A stretch of 64,000 bases of DNA from Paracidovorax cattleyae (GTDB lineage Bacteria; Pseudomonadota; Gammaproteobacteria; Burkholderiales; Burkholderiaceae_C). Under the pieces are notes generated by a model that was not told where the DNA came from, made no database searches, and was given only the letters and a program-made list of their open reading frames with translations. The stretch spans positions 1-64,000 of the forward strand of contig NZ_FNJL01000025.1 in assembly GCF_900104515.1 (NCBI RefSeq). Direction: 5' to 3'. Position 1 is the first letter of the stretch. Each line of letters begins with the position of its first letter. Below are positions 20,512 through 30,139 of this stretch, piece by piece. The translations under genes were made by a program, and so were the position numbers.

Positions 20512-21732
20512 ATGGACATGACACCGCATTTCCCCATCTACCTGGACTATGGAGCCACGACGCCGGTCGATCCGCGCGTGGTGGACGCCATGATTCCCTG
20601 GTTGCGCGAGCACTTCGGCAATCCGGCATCGCGCAGCCATGCGTGGGGCTGGGAAGCCGAGGAGGCCGTGGAAAAGGCGCGTGCCGACGTCGCTGCGCTC
20701 ATCCATGCGGACCCGCGCGAGATCGTCTGGACCAGCGGCGCGACCGAGTCCAACAACCTCGCCATCAAGGGCGCGGGCCAGTTCTACAAGGGCAAGGGCA
20801 AGCACCTCATCACTGTGAAGACGGAGCACAAGGCCGTTCTCGACACGATGCGCGAGATGGAGCGCCAGGGCTTCGAGGTCACCTACCTGGACGTGCAGGA
20901 AAACGGCCTGCTCGACTTCGAGGTGCTGAAGGCGGCCATCCGCCCCGACACGATTCTGGTGAGCGTGATGTTCGTCAACAACGAGATCGGCGTCATCCAG
21001 GACATTCCCGCGATCGGCGCGCTGTGCCGTGAAAAGGGCGTGATCTTCCACGTCGATGCGGCCCAGGCCACCGGCAAGGTGGAGATCGACCTGCAGACCT
21101 TGCCTGTGGACCTCATGAGCCTGGCTTCGCACAAGACCTACGGCCCCAAGGGCATCGGTGCGCTCTATGTGCGCCGCAAGCCGCGGGTGCGCCTGGAGGC
21201 GCAGATGCACGGCGGCGGGCACGAGCGCGGCATGCGCTCCGGCACCCTGCCGACGCACCAGATCGTCGGCATGGGCGAAGCCTTCCGCATCGCCCGGGAA
21301 GAGATGGCGCAGGACCTCGCCAAGGTGCGGGTGCTGCAGAAGCGCCTGCTCGACGGCCTGACCGACATCGAGCAGGTGTTTGTCAACGGCGACCTCGATC
21401 GCCGCGTGCCGCACAACCTCAACATCAGCTTCAACTTCGTCGAAGGCGAATCGCTGATCATGGGCATCAAGGGGCTGGCGGTGTCTTCGGGCTCCGCATG
21501 CACCTCCGCGAGCCTGGAGCCCAGCTACGTGCTGCGCGCGCTGGGCCGCAGCGACGAACTGGCGCACAGCAGCCTGCGCATGACGATCGGCCGGTTCACG
21601 ACCGAGGAGGAGATCGATTTCGCGGTGTCCTCCATCCGCCACAACGTCGCCAAGCTGCGCGAACTGAGCCCCCTGTGGGAAATGTACAAGGATGGCGTGG
21701 ACATCAGCTCCATCCAATGGGCTGCCCACTGA
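20512..21732 (+). CDS. iscS: Cysteine desulfurase IscS
   Basis: A 406-residue PLP enzyme that removes sulfur from cysteine as a persulfide and hands it to IscU and other acceptors. The PLP lysine is in [17 protein letters not shown] (about K208) and the active-site cysteine is in [17 protein letters not shown] (about C330), the IscS-specific sequence. The C-terminal region ending [11 protein letters not shown] is also typical. A second ATG two codons downstream (20518) would give [19 protein letters not shown] and is an equally plausible start. The gene follows iscR by 97 bases. Confidence 0.97.
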   Translation: MDMTPHFPIYLDYGATTPVDPRVVDAMIPWLREHFGNPASRSHAWGWEAEEAVEKARADVAALIHADPREIVWTSGATESNNLAIKGAGQFYKGKGKHLITVKTEHKAVLDTMREMERQGFEVTYLDVQENGLLDFEVLKAAIRPDTILVSVMFVNNEIGVIQDIPAIGALCREKGVIFHVDAAQATGKVEIDLQTLPVDLMSLASHKTYGPKGIGALYVRRKPRVRLEAQMHGGGHERGMRSGTLPTHQIVGMGEAFRIAREEMAQDLAKVRVLQKRLLDGLTDIEQVFVNGDLDRRVPHNLNISFNFVEGESLIMGIKGLAVSSGSACTSASLEPSYVLRALGRSDELAHSSLRMTIGRFTTEEEIDFAVSSIRHNVAKLRELSPLWEMYKDGVDISSIQWAAH

Positions 21733-21771
21733 TCCCGGCAGCCGCGAAGAAGTGAAAGGCAGGTAGAAATC

Positions 21772-22170
21772 ATGGCTTACTCCGACAAGGTCATCGACCA
21801 TTACGAAAACCCCCGCAATGTGGGTTCGTTCGACAAGAGCGACGATTCCGTGGGCACCGGCATGGTGGGCGCTCCCGCCTGTGGCGACGTGATGAAGCTG
21901 CAGATCAAGGTGAACCCGGACACCGGCGTGATCGAGGACGCACGGTTCAAGACGTACGGCTGCGGTTCGGCCATCGCGTCCTCGTCCCTGGTCACCGAGT
22001 GGGTCAAGGGCAAGACGCTGGACGAAGCGGCGGCCCTCAAGAATGCCGAGATCGCCCAGGAACTGGCGCTGCCCCCGGTCAAGATCCATTGCTCCATCCT
22101 CGCCGAGGATGCGATCAAGGCGGCCGTTCAGGACTACAAGGCCAAGCACTCGGCCCTGGCGGGAGCCTGA
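21772..22170 (+). CDS. iscU: Fe-S cluster scaffold protein IscU
   Basis: A 132-residue scaffold on which new 2Fe-2S clusters are built. The three cluster cysteines C37 (APACGD), C64 (YGCGSA) and C107 (IHCSILAED) and H106 are present, and the LPPVK motif recognised by HscA is at about residues 100-104. It begins MAYSDKVIDHYENPRNVGSF as usual for this protein, 39 bases after iscS. Confidence 0.98.
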   Translation: MAYSDKVIDHYENPRNVGSFDKSDDSVGTGMVGAPACGDVMKLQIKVNPDTGVIEDARFKTYGCGSAIASSSLVTEWVKGKTLDEAAALKNAEIAQELALPPVKIHCSILAEDAIKAAVQDYKAKHSALAGA

Positions 22171-22176
22171 CCGGCC

Positions 22177-22500
22177 ATGGCGATCACTCTCACGGAAGCC
22201 GCAGCGCGGCACGTCAGCCGGTACCTGTCCCGCAGGGGCAAGGGCCTGGGCGTGCGCCTGGGGGTGAAGACCACCGGTTGCTCCGGCCTCGCCTACAAGC
22301 TGGAGTATGTCGATGCGCCCGAGCCCGAGGACGTGATCTTCGAGGACCACGGCGTCAAGGTGCTGATCGACCCGAAGAGCCTGGCTTACATCGACGGCAC
22401 GCAGCTGGATTTCGTGCGGGAAGGGTTGAACGAAGGTTTTCGCTTCAACAATCCCAACGAGCGCGACCGCTGCGGCTGCGGGGAAAGCTTCCGCGTCTGA
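22177..22500 (+). CDS. iscA: Fe-S cluster assembly protein IscA
   Basis: A 107-residue A-type carrier with the three invariant cysteines: C35 in [10 protein letters not shown] and C99 and C101 in DRCGCGESF. It carries iron or Fe-S clusters from the scaffold to target proteins. It starts only six bases after the iscU stop codon, indicating tight coupling. A terminator hairpin follows it, before hscB. Confidence 0.97.
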   Translation: MAITLTEAAARHVSRYLSRRGKGLGVRLGVKTTGCSGLAYKLEYVDAPEPEDVIFEDHGVKVLIDPKSLAYIDGTQLDFVREGLNEGFRFNNPNERDRCGCGESFRV

Positions 22501-22554
22501 ACTGTCCGGCACTCCGGGCGTTTCTGCCGGCGTTGCCCGGCATGGACCACGACG

Positions 22555-22587
22555 AACCGCCATCGCAGGTGTGCTGGCGGTTTTTTT
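22555..22587 (+). terminator. Terminator-like hairpin between iscA and hscB
   Basis: AACCGCCA (22555-22562) pairs with TGGCGGTT (22575-22582) across a 12-base loop, and the stem runs into a run of seven T residues (22581-22587). It lies 54 bases after iscA and only six before the hscB start codon. It has all the features of an intrinsic terminator inside the operon. Confidence 0.75.
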
Positions 22588-22593
22588 CTTGAC

Positions 22594-23112
22594 ATGAACC
22601 TGCAATCCGACGATTTCGAGCTTTTCGACCTGCCCAGGCGCTTCGCGCAGGAGCGCCCGGCGATCGATGCCCGCTGGAAAGCCCTGCAGCGGGAGGCCCA
22701 TCCCGACCGTTTCGCGGCGCAGGGGGCTGCGGCCCAGCGGGTGGCGATGCAATGGTCCGTGCGCATCAACGAGGCCTACCAGCGCCTGAAGGATCCGGTC
22801 CGCCGGGCAGCCTATCTGTGCGAGCTCCATGGCGCGCCCATCCAGGCGGAAGACAACACGGCCATGCCGGCGGCATTCCTGATGCAGCAGATGGAGTGGC
22901 GCGAAGCACTCGACGAGGCCGCCGACGGTGCTGCCATCGACCGCCTGGCGTCGGAAGTGCGGCAGGTCCGTGGCGACGCGCTGGATCGCTGCGGCGATCT
23001 GATCGACGTGCGCCAGGACTATGCCGCCGCGGCGGGAGCGGTCAGAGGCCTTATGTTCATTGAGCGCTTTGCGCTCGACGTCGATCGCCGCCGGGAGCAA
23101 CTGGAACAATAG
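22594..23112 (+). CDS. hscB: Co-chaperone HscB (Hsc20)
   Basis: A 172-residue J-domain protein that delivers IscU to HscA and stimulates its ATPase. The HPD motif is in REAHPDRF (about 35-37), followed by [23 protein letters not shown] and the C-terminal IscU-binding helical domain. The start [17 protein letters not shown] matches the family, but no Shine-Dalgarno sequence is visible because the terminator's T-run sits immediately upstream. Translation may be weak or coupled in some other way. Confidence 0.95.
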   Translation: MNLQSDDFELFDLPRRFAQERPAIDARWKALQREAHPDRFAAQGAAAQRVAMQWSVRINEAYQRLKDPVRRAAYLCELHGAPIQAEDNTAMPAAFLMQQMEWREALDEAADGAAIDRLASEVRQVRGDALDRCGDLIDVRQDYAAAAGAVRGLMFIERFALDVDRRREQLEQ

Positions 23113-23221
23113 TCTCCTTGCTCCTTTCGCAGGCCCGCGTGGCCTCGCGCGTTTCCCATTTCCCGGACCGGCCCGCACCGCGCGATACGCCTTTCTGTCC
23201 GGCTTGCCCGTTACCACCACC

Positions 23222-25084
23222 ATGGCGCTTCTGCAGATTTCCGAACCCGGCCAGTCCCCGAATCCCCACCAGCGCCGCATCGCGGTCGGTATCGATCTCG
23301 GGACCACCCATTCCCTGGTCGCCGCCGTGCGCAACGGTGCCGCGGAGTGCCTGCCGGACCCCGAGGGCCGCCTGCTGCTGCCGTCGGTCGTGCGCTACCT
23401 GCCCCAGGGGCGCCGGCAGATCGGCTACGCCGCGATGGATTCCCGGTCGGAAGATGCCGCCAATACCCTGGCGTCGGTCAAGCGCTTCATGGGCCGGGGG
23501 CTCAAGGACATCGACCATCCCGAGCGCCTGCCCTACGCATTCGTTCCCGGCCATGAGGGCGACATGGTGGCGATCGACACCGTGGACGGGGTGAAATCTC
23601 CCGTCGAAGTGAGCGCGGAGATCCTGGCCGAACTGCGCCACCGCGCCGAAGACACCTTCGACGATGACCTGTACGGAGCGGTAATCACCGTGCCGGCCTA
23701 TTTCGATGATGCACAGCGGCAGGCCACCAAGGATGCGGCCCGCCTGGCGGGCCTGAACCTGCTGCGGCTCATCAACGAGCCCACGGCCGCGGCCATCGCC
23801 TACGGCCTGGACAATGCCAGCGAAGGCGTCTACGCGGTCTATGACCTGGGCGGTGGAACGTTCGACATTTCCATCCTGCGCCTGACGCAGGGCGTGTTCG
23901 AGGTCATCGCCACCGGCGGCGATTCCGCGCTCGGCGGCGACGACTACGATGCAGCCCTGGCAGAGTGGGCTCTGCAGCGGCTGGGCATCCAGGCCGAAAG
24001 CGCGCAGGACAAGGCGGCTGCGCGCATCGCCGCGCGGGCCTGCAAGGAAGGGTTGACGGCCGCGCAGAGCGCGGTGTTCTCGGCGTGGATCGGCGGGAAC
24101 GAAGTCCGTCTGGAAGTGCGCCGCGACGAATTGGATGCCCTCACATCGGCGCTGACGGAGCGCACGCTGGCTGCCGTCCGGCGCGCCCTGCGGGACGCCC
24201 GCCTGTCGCGGGAAGACATCCAGGGGGTGGTGATGGTCGGGGGCTCCACGCGCATGCCGCAGATCCAGGCCGCGGTGGCCGCGTTCTTCGGCACGGAGCC
24301 GTTGAACAACCTGAATCCGGACGAGGTGGTCGCCCTGGGCGCTGCCATCCAGGCCCACCAGTTGGCCGGCAACGACCCGGCGGGCGACATGCTGCTGCTG
24401 GACGTGATCCCGCTGTCGCTGGGCATCGAAACCATGGGAGGGCTCGTGGAGCGCATCATTTCGCGCAACGAGACCATCCCCACCGCCAAGGCCCAGGATT
24501 TCACCACCTACAAGGACGGCCAGACGGCCCTGGCCATTCACGTGGTGCAGGGCGAGCGGGACCTGGTCGCGGATTGCCGCAGCCTGGCGCGTTTCGAGCT
24601 GCGCGGCATTCCGCCCATGGCGGCAGGAGCGGCACGCATCCGCGTCACCTTCACGGTGGATGCCGATGGCCTGCTGGGCGTGAGCGCGCGCGAGCAGAGC
24701 ACGGGCGTGGAGGCGCGGGTGGACGTGAAGCCGTCCTACGGCCTGTCCGACGACCAGATCGCGCGCATGCTGCAGGAAGGCTTCGCCACGGCGGGCGAGG
24801 ACATGCGTGCCCGTGCGCTGGTCGAGGCCGGGGTGGAAGCGGACCGCATGATCATGGCGACCCGCACCGCCCTGGACGCCGATGGCGACATCCTGCCGCC
24901 GGCCGAGCGGCAGGCGATCGATGCGCTCGTGCAGGCGCTCGAAACGCTGCGCGGGCATGACGACGCTGCTGCCATCGACGCCGCCACCCAGGCCCTCGCC
25001 AAGGGCACGGAAGCCTTCGCCGCCCTGCGCATGAACCGGGGCATCCAGCAGGCGCTGGCCGGCAAGAGCGTCCAGAGCCTGTGA
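23222..25084 (+). CDS. hscA: Fe-S chaperone HscA
   Basis: A 620-residue Hsp70-family chaperone dedicated to releasing clusters from IscU. The ATPase domain has the phosphate loops [13 protein letters not shown] and [12 protein letters not shown] and the connecting [13 protein letters not shown] segment; the substrate domain begins [17 protein letters not shown] 23222 gives the standard HscA N-terminus ([25 protein letters not shown]). About 109 bases separate it from hscB. Length and motif order are typical. Confidence 0.96.
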   Translation: MALLQISEPGQSPNPHQRRIAVGIDLGTTHSLVAAVRNGAAECLPDPEGRLLLPSVVRYLPQGRRQIGYAAMDSRSEDAANTLASVKRFMGRGLKDIDHPERLPYAFVPGHEGDMVAIDTVDGVKSPVEVSAEILAELRHRAEDTFDDDLYGAVITVPAYFDDAQRQATKDAARLAGLNLLRLINEPTAAAIAYGLDNASEGVYAVYDLGGGTFDISILRLTQGVFEVIATGGDSALGGDDYDAALAEWALQRLGIQAESAQDKAAARIAARACKEGLTAAQSAVFSAWIGGNEVRLEVRRDELDALTSALTERTLAAVRRALRDARLSREDIQGVVMVGGSTRMPQIQAAVAAFFGTEPLNNLNPDEVVALGAAIQAHQLAGNDPAGDMLLLDVIPLSLGIETMGGLVERIISRNETIPTAKAQDFTTYKDGQTALAIHVVQGERDLVADCRSLARFELRGIPPMAAGAARIRVTFTVDADGLLGVSAREQSTGVEARVDVKPSYGLSDDQIARMLQEGFATAGEDMRARALVEAGVEADRMIMATRTALDADGDILPPAERQAIDALVQALETLRGHDDAAAIDAATQALAKGTEAFAALRMNRGIQQALAGKSVQSL

Positions 25085-25115
25085 TACCGCAACATTCTTC
25101 AAGCCAGTCCACGCC

Positions 25116-25454
25116 ATGCCTGTCATCAAGATACTGCCCCATCCCGAATACTGTCCCGCCGGCACGGAGGTGAACGCACCCGCCGGAACGTCGATCTGCG
25201 AGGCCCTGCTGGACAATGGGATCAAGATCGAGCATGCCTGCGACATGAGCTGTGCCTGCACCACCTGCCACGTGATCGTGCGGCAGGGCTACGAGTCGCT
25301 CAACGAAGCCGAGGAAGAGGAAGAGGACCTGCTGGACCGCTCCTGGGGCCTGGAGCCGCAGTCGCGGCTTTCGTGCCAGGCCATCCTGGCGCAGAAGGAC
25401 GTCACGGTGGAGATCCCGAAGTACACCATCAACCATGCCAAGGAGAACCACTGA
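25116..25454 (+). CDS. fdx: Adrenodoxin-type 2Fe-2S ferredoxin of the isc operon
   Basis: A 112-residue ferredoxin with cluster cysteines C42, C48, C51 and C87 in the order C-x5-C-x2-C-x35-C, plus the acidic helix LNEAEEEEEDLLDRSWGLEP typical of the Isc type. It supplies electrons for cluster assembly. It is the last isc gene; iscX is not present after it. About 31 bases separate it from hscA. Confidence 0.96.
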   Translation: MPVIKILPHPEYCPAGTEVNAPAGTSICEALLDNGIKIEHACDMSCACTTCHVIVRQGYESLNEAEEEEEDLLDRSWGLEPQSRLSCQAILAQKDVTVEIPKYTINHAKENH

Positions 25455-25512
25455 TGCAGGCCCATGTCGAATCCCGCACCGTCGGCGCCGCGGTAACCGC
25501 TGGAGCCCCGGC

Positions 25513-26244
25513 ATGACGCGGCAGATCGTTCTCGATACCGAAACCACCGGCCTGTCGGCCGAGGGGGGCGATCGCATCATCGAACTGGGCTGCGTGGAAT
25601 TGCTGAACCGCAAGCTCACGGGCAACAACCTGCACCTGTACTTCAACCCGGAGCGCGACAGCCACGAGGACGCGCTGAAGGTGCACGGCATCAGCAACGA
25701 ATTCCTCAAGGACAAGCCCAAGTTCGCGGAAGTGGTGGACGAGATCCTGGAGTACCTCCAGGGCGCGGAAATCATCATCCACAACGCGGCCTTCGACGTG
25801 GGCTTCCTGAACAAGGAACTGGAACTGACGGGTCGTCCGGCGTTCACCAGCTACGTCGAGAGCGTGACGGACACGCTGGTGATGGCCAAGGAGATGTACC
25901 CGGGCAAGCGCAACTCGCTGGACGCGCTGTGCGACCGGCTCGGCGTGGACAACTCCGGCCGCACGCTGCACGGGGCGCTGCTGGATGCGGAACTGCTGGC
26001 CGATGTCTATATCAACCTGACGCGCGGCCAGGATGCGCTGCTCATCGCCGACGACGCGCAGGAGGGCGACGAGACTGCCATGCGCCTCGCGCCCGTGGAT
26101 CTTTCGGCCTTCACGCTGCCGCTGCTCCTTGCCAGCGCGCAGGAACTGGCGGCGCATGACGAAGTGCTGGCCCAGATCGACAAGGCCAGCGGCGGCAAAA
26201 CTATTTGGAAAATTTCCTCGGACAGCCAAAAAGCTATGCCATAA
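25513..26244 (+). CDS. dnaQ: DNA polymerase III epsilon subunit (3'-5' proofreading exonuclease)
   Basis: A 243-residue DEDDh exonuclease. Exo I is VLDTETTGL (D8, E10), Exo II is IIHNAAFDVGFLNKEL, and Exo III is RTLHGALLDAELLADVY with the catalytic histidine and aspartate. It proofreads replication as part of the Pol III core. ATG 25513 places the first motif at residue 8 as in other DnaQ proteins. The gene follows fdx by 58 bases and precedes two tRNA-Val genes, whose promoter seems to lie inside its 3' end. Confidence 0.95.
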   Translation: MTRQIVLDTETTGLSAEGGDRIIELGCVELLNRKLTGNNLHLYFNPERDSHEDALKVHGISNEFLKDKPKFAEVVDEILEYLQGAEIIIHNAAFDVGFLNKELELTGRPAFTSYVESVTDTLVMAKEMYPGKRNSLDALCDRLGVDNSGRTLHGALLDAELLADVYINLTRGQDALLIADDAQEGDETAMRLAPVDLSAFTLPLLLASAQELAAHDEVLAQIDKASGGKTIWKISSDSQKAMP

Positions 26245-26272
26245 TCATGGGCTGCCGCAACAACGGCAATTG

Positions 26273-26347
26273 GGGTGATTAGCTCAGCGGTAGAGCACTG
26301 CCTTCACACGGCAGGGGTCACATGTTCGATCCATGTATCACCCACCA
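26273..26347 (+). tRNA. tRNA-Val (anticodon CAC)
   Basis: Complete 75-base cloverleaf: acceptor stem GGGTGAT pairs with ATCACCC, the D-arm contains AGCTCAGCGGTAGAGC, the anticodon stem CTGCC/GGCAG encloses loop TTCACAC with anticodon CAC at 26305-26307, the T-loop is TTCGATC, and 3' CCA is encoded. It reads GUG valine codons. A possible -10 (CATAAT at 26240-26245) overlaps the dnaQ stop codon. Confidence 0.97.
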
Positions 26348-26391
26348 GTTTCCATCCGGATGGACTGCCTCGCTGGCGGTTCTTCCGGAAC

Positions 26392-26466
26392 GGGTGATTA
26401 GCTCAGCGGTAGAGCACTGCCTTCACACGGCAGGGGTCACATGTTCGATCCATGTATCACCCACCA
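26392..26466 (+). tRNA. tRNA-Val (anticodon CAC), second identical copy
   Basis: A base-for-base copy of the preceding tRNA (75 bases, CCA encoded, anticodon CAC at 26424-26426), 44 bases downstream. The two are probably co-transcribed and processed from one precursor ending at the terminator that follows. Confidence 0.97.
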
Positions 26467-26472
26467 TTCCAG

Positions 26473-26507
26473 ACCCCCTGCAGGCCTTGCCTCCAGGGGG
26501 TTTTGTT
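26473..26507 (+). terminator. Terminator of the tRNA-Val pair
   Basis: CCCCCTG (26474-26480) pairs with CAGGGGG (26494-26500) across a 13-base loop, followed by TTTTGTT. It begins eight bases after the second tRNA. Confidence 0.8.
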
Positions 26508-26608
26508 CATGGTGCGCGCCTCGCCGACAGGCGCGGTCCCTGGAGCAGTGGTGCTCGCGGGCTCCTCGGCCACAATCCGGCTTTCTTCCTGCTACGAGCA
26601 AGCCTGCC

Positions 26609-27676
26609 GTGATCGTCTACCACAACCCCTCGCACCGTCTCCACGCCCCGGTCCATGAGTTCTTCCGGGGCGAGCGTGTTGCCTGCTTCGAAAAGCCCGA
26701 CCGCGCCGATTACGTGGAAGCCCGGCTGCGCCAGCAGGGTTATGCGCTGCGTGCTCCGGACACCGACAGCCAGGCCGTCCTGGCGCGTGTGCATGCGCCG
26801 CGGTACCTGCGCTTCCTGCAGGACGCGTGGCCGCAGTGGCTGTCGCTGGATGCGCGCAATGCCGGCGTGCAACCGTTCCCGTCCGTCTGGCCGGTGCGCA
26901 CGCTGCGCGACGATGTCGAGCCCGAGAATTTCGTCGCGCGGCTGGGCCTGTATTCCATGGACAACGGCTCGCCCCTGTCCGAAGGCACCTGGGCTGCCGC
27001 CAAGGCAGGCGCGGATGCGGCCGCGAGCGCAGCGGCCGCGGTGGCGGCGGGGGCGCGCGCCGCATTCTGCTGCACCCGTCCGCCCGGCCACCATGCCGGG
27101 CCCGACTTCATGGGGGGATACTGCTTCCTCAACAACGCAGCCGTGGCGGCCCAGTGGCTGCTCGATGCCGGCACCGCCCACCGCGTGGCCGTGCTGGATG
27201 TGGACTACCACCATGGCAACGGGACCCAAAGCATCTTCTACGAGCGCTCCGACGTGATGTGCATCAGCATCCACGGGGATCCGCGCACCGAATATCCGTT
27301 CTACCTGGGGCATGCCGACGAAACCGGCTCCGGGCCTGGCGCAGGCTTCAACTTCAACCTTCCACTGCCGGCCGGAACCGCCTTTCCCGACTGGCTCGGC
27401 GCACTCGACCGGGCCTGTGCGCGCGTCGCTGAATGCGGTGCGCAGGCGCTGGTTGTGCCACTGGGCCTCGACACGTTCGAGGGCGATCCGATCTCGCGCT
27501 TTACGCTGTCGTCGCCGGATTTCATCGAGGTGGGCGCCAGGCTGGCAGGCCTGGGATTGCCGACGGTCTTCGTGCTCGAAGGCGGGTATGCGGCCGCGGA
27601 ACTGGGCGTGAACGCGGTCAACGTGCTCCAGGGCTTCGAGCGCGTGGCGGACGGCGCCCAGGGAGTGCGGCCATGA
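26609..27676 (+). CDS. Histone deacetylase-fold protein, probable acetylpolyamine amidohydrolase
   Basis: A 355-residue zinc amidohydrolase. [25 protein letters not shown] carries the catalytic His-His pair, [15 protein letters not shown] the zinc-binding Asp and His, and GLDTFEGDP the second zinc Asp; EGGY follows near the C-terminus. The N-terminus ([24 protein letters not shown]) and insertion pattern match acetylpolyamine amidohydrolases such as that of Mycoplana, which deacetylate acetylputrescine and relatives, better than eukaryote-like HDACs. I chose GTG 26609 because no ATG fits the family start. It overlaps the next gene by four bases, so the two are translationally coupled. Confidence 0.85.
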   Translation: MIVYHNPSHRLHAPVHEFFRGERVACFEKPDRADYVEARLRQQGYALRAPDTDSQAVLARVHAPRYLRFLQDAWPQWLSLDARNAGVQPFPSVWPVRTLRDDVEPENFVARLGLYSMDNGSPLSEGTWAAAKAGADAAASAAAAVAAGARAAFCCTRPPGHHAGPDFMGGYCFLNNAAVAAQWLLDAGTAHRVAVLDVDYHHGNGTQSIFYERSDVMCISIHGDPRTEYPFYLGHADETGSGPGAGFNFNLPLPAGTAFPDWLGALDRACARVAECGAQALVVPLGLDTFEGDPISRFTLSSPDFIEVGARLAGLGLPTVFVLEGGYAAAELGVNAVNVLQGFERVADGAQGVRP

Positions 27677-28776
27677 GCGACACGATCGAATGCGTCGTGA
27701 TCGGGGCGGGCGTGGTGGGTCTCGCGGTGGCCCGGGCGCTGGCGATGGAAGGGCGGGAAGTGCTCGTGCTGGAGGCCGCGTCGGCCATCGGCACCGGCAC
27801 GAGCTCCCGCAACAGCGAGGTCATCCATGCGGGCATCTACTATCCGCAGGGCTCGCTCAAGGCACGGCTGTGCGTGCGGGGCAGGGAGCTTATGTATACA
27901 TACTGCGCGCAGCGCGGAGTGCCCCATCGCCGGAGCGGCAAGCTCATCGTCGCCACGTCGCCCTCGCAACTCCCGTCGCTGGACGGAATCGCGGCGCGCG
28001 CTGGGGCCAACGGTGTGTCCGATCTGCAGCGCCTCGGCCGCGATGAGGCCGTGGCGCTCGAGCCGGCCCTCGAATGCGCCGGAGCGTTGCTGTCGCCGAG
28101 CACGGGCATCGTGGACAGCCATGCGCTCATGCTGGCGCTCCAGGGCGACCTGGAGCACGCCGGAGGCATCGTCGCGCTCAATGCCGCATTCGCCGCGGCG
28201 CAATGCGGGCCGGACGGCATCCTGCTGGAGGCTGCAGACGGCACGCAACTGCAGGCCCGCTGCGTCGTGAATGCGGCCGGACTGCATGCTCCGGAGGTCG
28301 CACGCCGTTTCGCGGGCATGCCGCATGCAATGGTGCCCCTGGCCCATTACGCCAAGGGAAGCTATTTCTCGCTCTCCGGCCGGGCACCGTTTTCTCGGCT
28401 GGTCTATCCCGTGCCGGAACCTGCGGGCCTCGGAGTGCACCTGACCCTCGACCTGGGAGGGCAGGCGAGGTTCGGTCCGGACGTGGAATGGGTCTCGGAC
28501 AGCGACGATCTGGCGGTGGATCCTGCCCGGGGTGAAGCGTTCTATGCGGAGGTGCGGAAATACTGGCCTGGCCTGCGGGATGGGGCGCTCCAGCCCGCCT
28601 ACGCGGGCATGCGTCCCAAAGTCCACGGGCCGCATGAGCCGGCGGCGGACTTCCTCATCCAGGGACCCGCGGTGCATGGCGTGCCCGGGCTGGTGCACCT
28701 GTTCGGAATCGAATCGCCCGGGCTCACCAGCTGCCTTGCGATAGCGGAATACGTCACGGCCGCTGCGCGTGGCTGA
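27673..28776 (+). CDS. FAD-dependent oxidoreductase of the L-2-hydroxyglutarate dehydrogenase/LhgO type
   Basis: A 367-residue flavoprotein. The N-terminal Rossmann motif [19 protein letters not shown] is followed by [24 protein letters not shown], the block diagnostic of the L-2-hydroxyglutarate dehydrogenase/LhgO subgroup; [11 protein letters not shown] and the C-terminal [17 protein letters not shown] complete the family pattern. Its start codon overlaps the stop of the acetylpolyamine amidohydrolase-like gene (ATGA). L-2-hydroxyglutarate oxidation is the family's known role, but the coupling hints at an amine- or amino-acid-linked substrate instead. Confidence 0.82.
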   Translation: MSDTIECVVIGAGVVGLAVARALAMEGREVLVLEAASAIGTGTSSRNSEVIHAGIYYPQGSLKARLCVRGRELMYTYCAQRGVPHRRSGKLIVATSPSQLPSLDGIAARAGANGVSDLQRLGRDEAVALEPALECAGALLSPSTGIVDSHALMLALQGDLEHAGGIVALNAAFAAAQCGPDGILLEAADGTQLQARCVVNAAGLHAPEVARRFAGMPHAMVPLAHYAKGSYFSLSGRAPFSRLVYPVPEPAGLGVHLTLDLGGQARFGPDVEWVSDSDDLAVDPARGEAFYAEVRKYWPGLRDGALQPAYAGMRPKVHGPHEPAADFLIQGPAVHGVPGLVHLFGIESPGLTSCLAIAEYVTAAARG

Positions 28777-28894
28777 TCGCTCTGCCGCGGGCGGCGGCTT
28801 CGTGCTTCATGGGGGCCGGTAATATGGGACATCCGCCTACAGCCGACCTGGGAGGGGCGGATTACCTTTGGGTTCTGCTATGAAAGGCTTGTTT

Positions 28895-29203
28895 ATGACC
28901 TCTGCATCCGAAACCTTCTCCAATGCACAACAAGAACTGGAAAAGCTCGTCACCGATCTGCGCGGCCTGCTGTCCAACAAGGACCTGGACAGCGTTCCGG
29001 AAATCCGCCAGTTGCGCCGCCGGCTGGACGATGGCGTGAACACGGTGCGTGATTCTGCGGTCCGTGCGGCGCAGGAGGCCGCCAGCCAGGCGAAGGAAGC
29101 AGCCCGCGTGGCAGACCGCTACGCGCACGACGAGCCGTGGCGCGTTGCCACCGCCGCGCTGGCTGCAGGTGCCCTGGTCGGCTTCCTGCTCGCCCGGCGT
29201 TGA
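28895..29203 (+). CDS. DUF883 (ElaB/YqjD-like) membrane-anchored ribosome-associated family protein
   Basis: A 102-residue protein of a long charged helix (residues 1-80, with QQELEKLVTDLRGLL and AAQEAASQAKEAARVADRY) and one C-terminal transmembrane segment, ATAALAAGALVGFLLARR, the layout of the DUF883/ElaB-YqjD family. I chose ATG 28895 because AAAGG is seven bases upstream; an in-frame ATG at 28880 would add five residues. E. coli members bind ribosomes at the inner membrane in stationary phase. First of three genes that together resemble yqjDEK. Confidence 0.88.
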   Translation: MTSASETFSNAQQELEKLVTDLRGLLSNKDLDSVPEIRQLRRRLDDGVNTVRDSAVRAAQEAASQAKEAARVADRYAHDEPWRVATAALAAGALVGFLLARR

Positions 29204-29294
29204 GCAGAGCCGGCGCCCGCCACGCCGGGCGTTGCCGTCTCCCCCGGCTGGGCGCATGCAGTGCCTGGCCTGTTCACTCCATTGAAAGGTCCTC

Positions 29295-29690
29295 ATGAAT
29301 TGGTTGGCGCTGCTGGGATTGGAAGGGTGGGTTGCGCGCATACGCGCAGCCACCATTGAAGGTGCCATCGCCGCCGAGGATCGTTGGGATCTGGCCCGCC
29401 TGGAATGGGCCGAGGAAAAGCGCCGGCTGGCATGGATCGTGGTGCTTGTTGTGGCCGCTGCCGGCCTCACCGTGATCGCTCTCATCCTGCTGTCCCTGGC
29501 CATCATGGTGCATTTCTGGGATTCGCCCGATCGCGCCATGGTCGCCTGGATCGTGGCCGGCACCTGGCTGGCGCTGTGGGCGGTCACGCTGGTCAGCCTC
29601 GTGGCCACCGCCAGGCAGGCCGGCAACGCTTTCGCGCTCACGCGCCGCGAGCTGCGCGAAGACTGGCGGCAGATCAAGGAAAGGCTGTAA
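29295..29690 (+). CDS. YqjE-like phage-holin-superfamily membrane protein
   Basis: A 131-residue inner-membrane protein with an amphipathic N-terminus, two transmembrane segments (about 47-70, IVVLVVAAAGLTVIALILLSL, and 82-105, VAWIVAGTWLALWAVTLVSLV) and a basic C-terminal helix. This matches the YqjE family, usually encoded between YqjD-like and YqjK-like genes as here. The role is unknown; stress or envelope maintenance is commonly supposed. Confidence 0.82.
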   Translation: MNWLALLGLEGWVARIRAATIEGAIAAEDRWDLARLEWAEEKRRLAWIVVLVVAAAGLTVIALILLSLAIMVHFWDSPDRAMVAWIVAGTWLALWAVTLVSLVATARQAGNAFALTRRELREDWRQIKERL

Positions 29691-29694
29691 TCCG

Positions 29695-30054
29695 ATGTCC
29701 GCACCGCAAGCTTCCACGGCCGCCGAGACCGACTTCCGGCCCGCGCTCGGCGACCTGCACGCCACCCCCGAACAACGCAAGATCCTCGAGCGCATCGCGC
29801 TGCAGCGCGAGCGCCTGCACAGTCGCCGCATCGCGCAGCGGCAGGCTGCCGACCTGCGTGCCCAGCAGGGTGCGGAAGGCGCCCCGCGCCCGCTGGATCC
29901 GGATGCCCCCCTGCTCGAGCGGGTGGTGTGGTTTGCACGGCATCACCCTATCGTGGTGGTGGCTGCTGCCGGAGCTGCGGCTGCCGTTGGCCCATCGCGG
30001 ATCATCCGCTGGGCTGGCGTGGTGATGCCGATCATCATGAAAATGAAGCGCTGA
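29695..30054 (+). CDS. YqjK-like protein
   Basis: A 119-residue protein with a charged helical N-terminal half (EQRKILERIALQRERLHSRRIAQRQAADL) and a C-terminal hydrophobic stretch HPIVVVAAAGAAAAVGPSRIIRW, ending in basic residues. It starts four bases after the yqjE-like gene. Sequence similarity to E. coli YqjK is weak, and the call rests mainly on gene order and layout. Confidence 0.65.
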   Translation: MSAPQASTAAETDFRPALGDLHATPEQRKILERIALQRERLHSRRIAQRQAADLRAQQGAEGAPRPLDPDAPLLERVVWFARHHPIVVVAAAGAAAAVGPSRIIRWAGVVMPIIMKMKR

Positions 30055-30139
30055 ACGGCCTTGCCAGGCATCCGCGCGGGCGGTTTGCCAGAGGGGCGGG
30101 AGTTGCCCGCAGAACCCTTCGGATGGCTCTCCGATGCGC

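Noticed and set aside
20347-23334. A 995-codon minus-strand frame antisense to iscS-iscU-iscA-hscB
   Set aside because: Fully antisense to identified Fe-S genes, with no recognisable motifs.
26273-26466. A direct repeat that might be a CRISPR or mobile element
   Set aside because: The repeat units fold as complete tRNA-Val genes with CCA ends.
27891-27902. TATGTATACATA palindrome inside the FAD oxidoreductase gene
   Set aside because: It encodes ordinary residues in a conserved frame and has no accompanying promoter or repeat context; probably chance.
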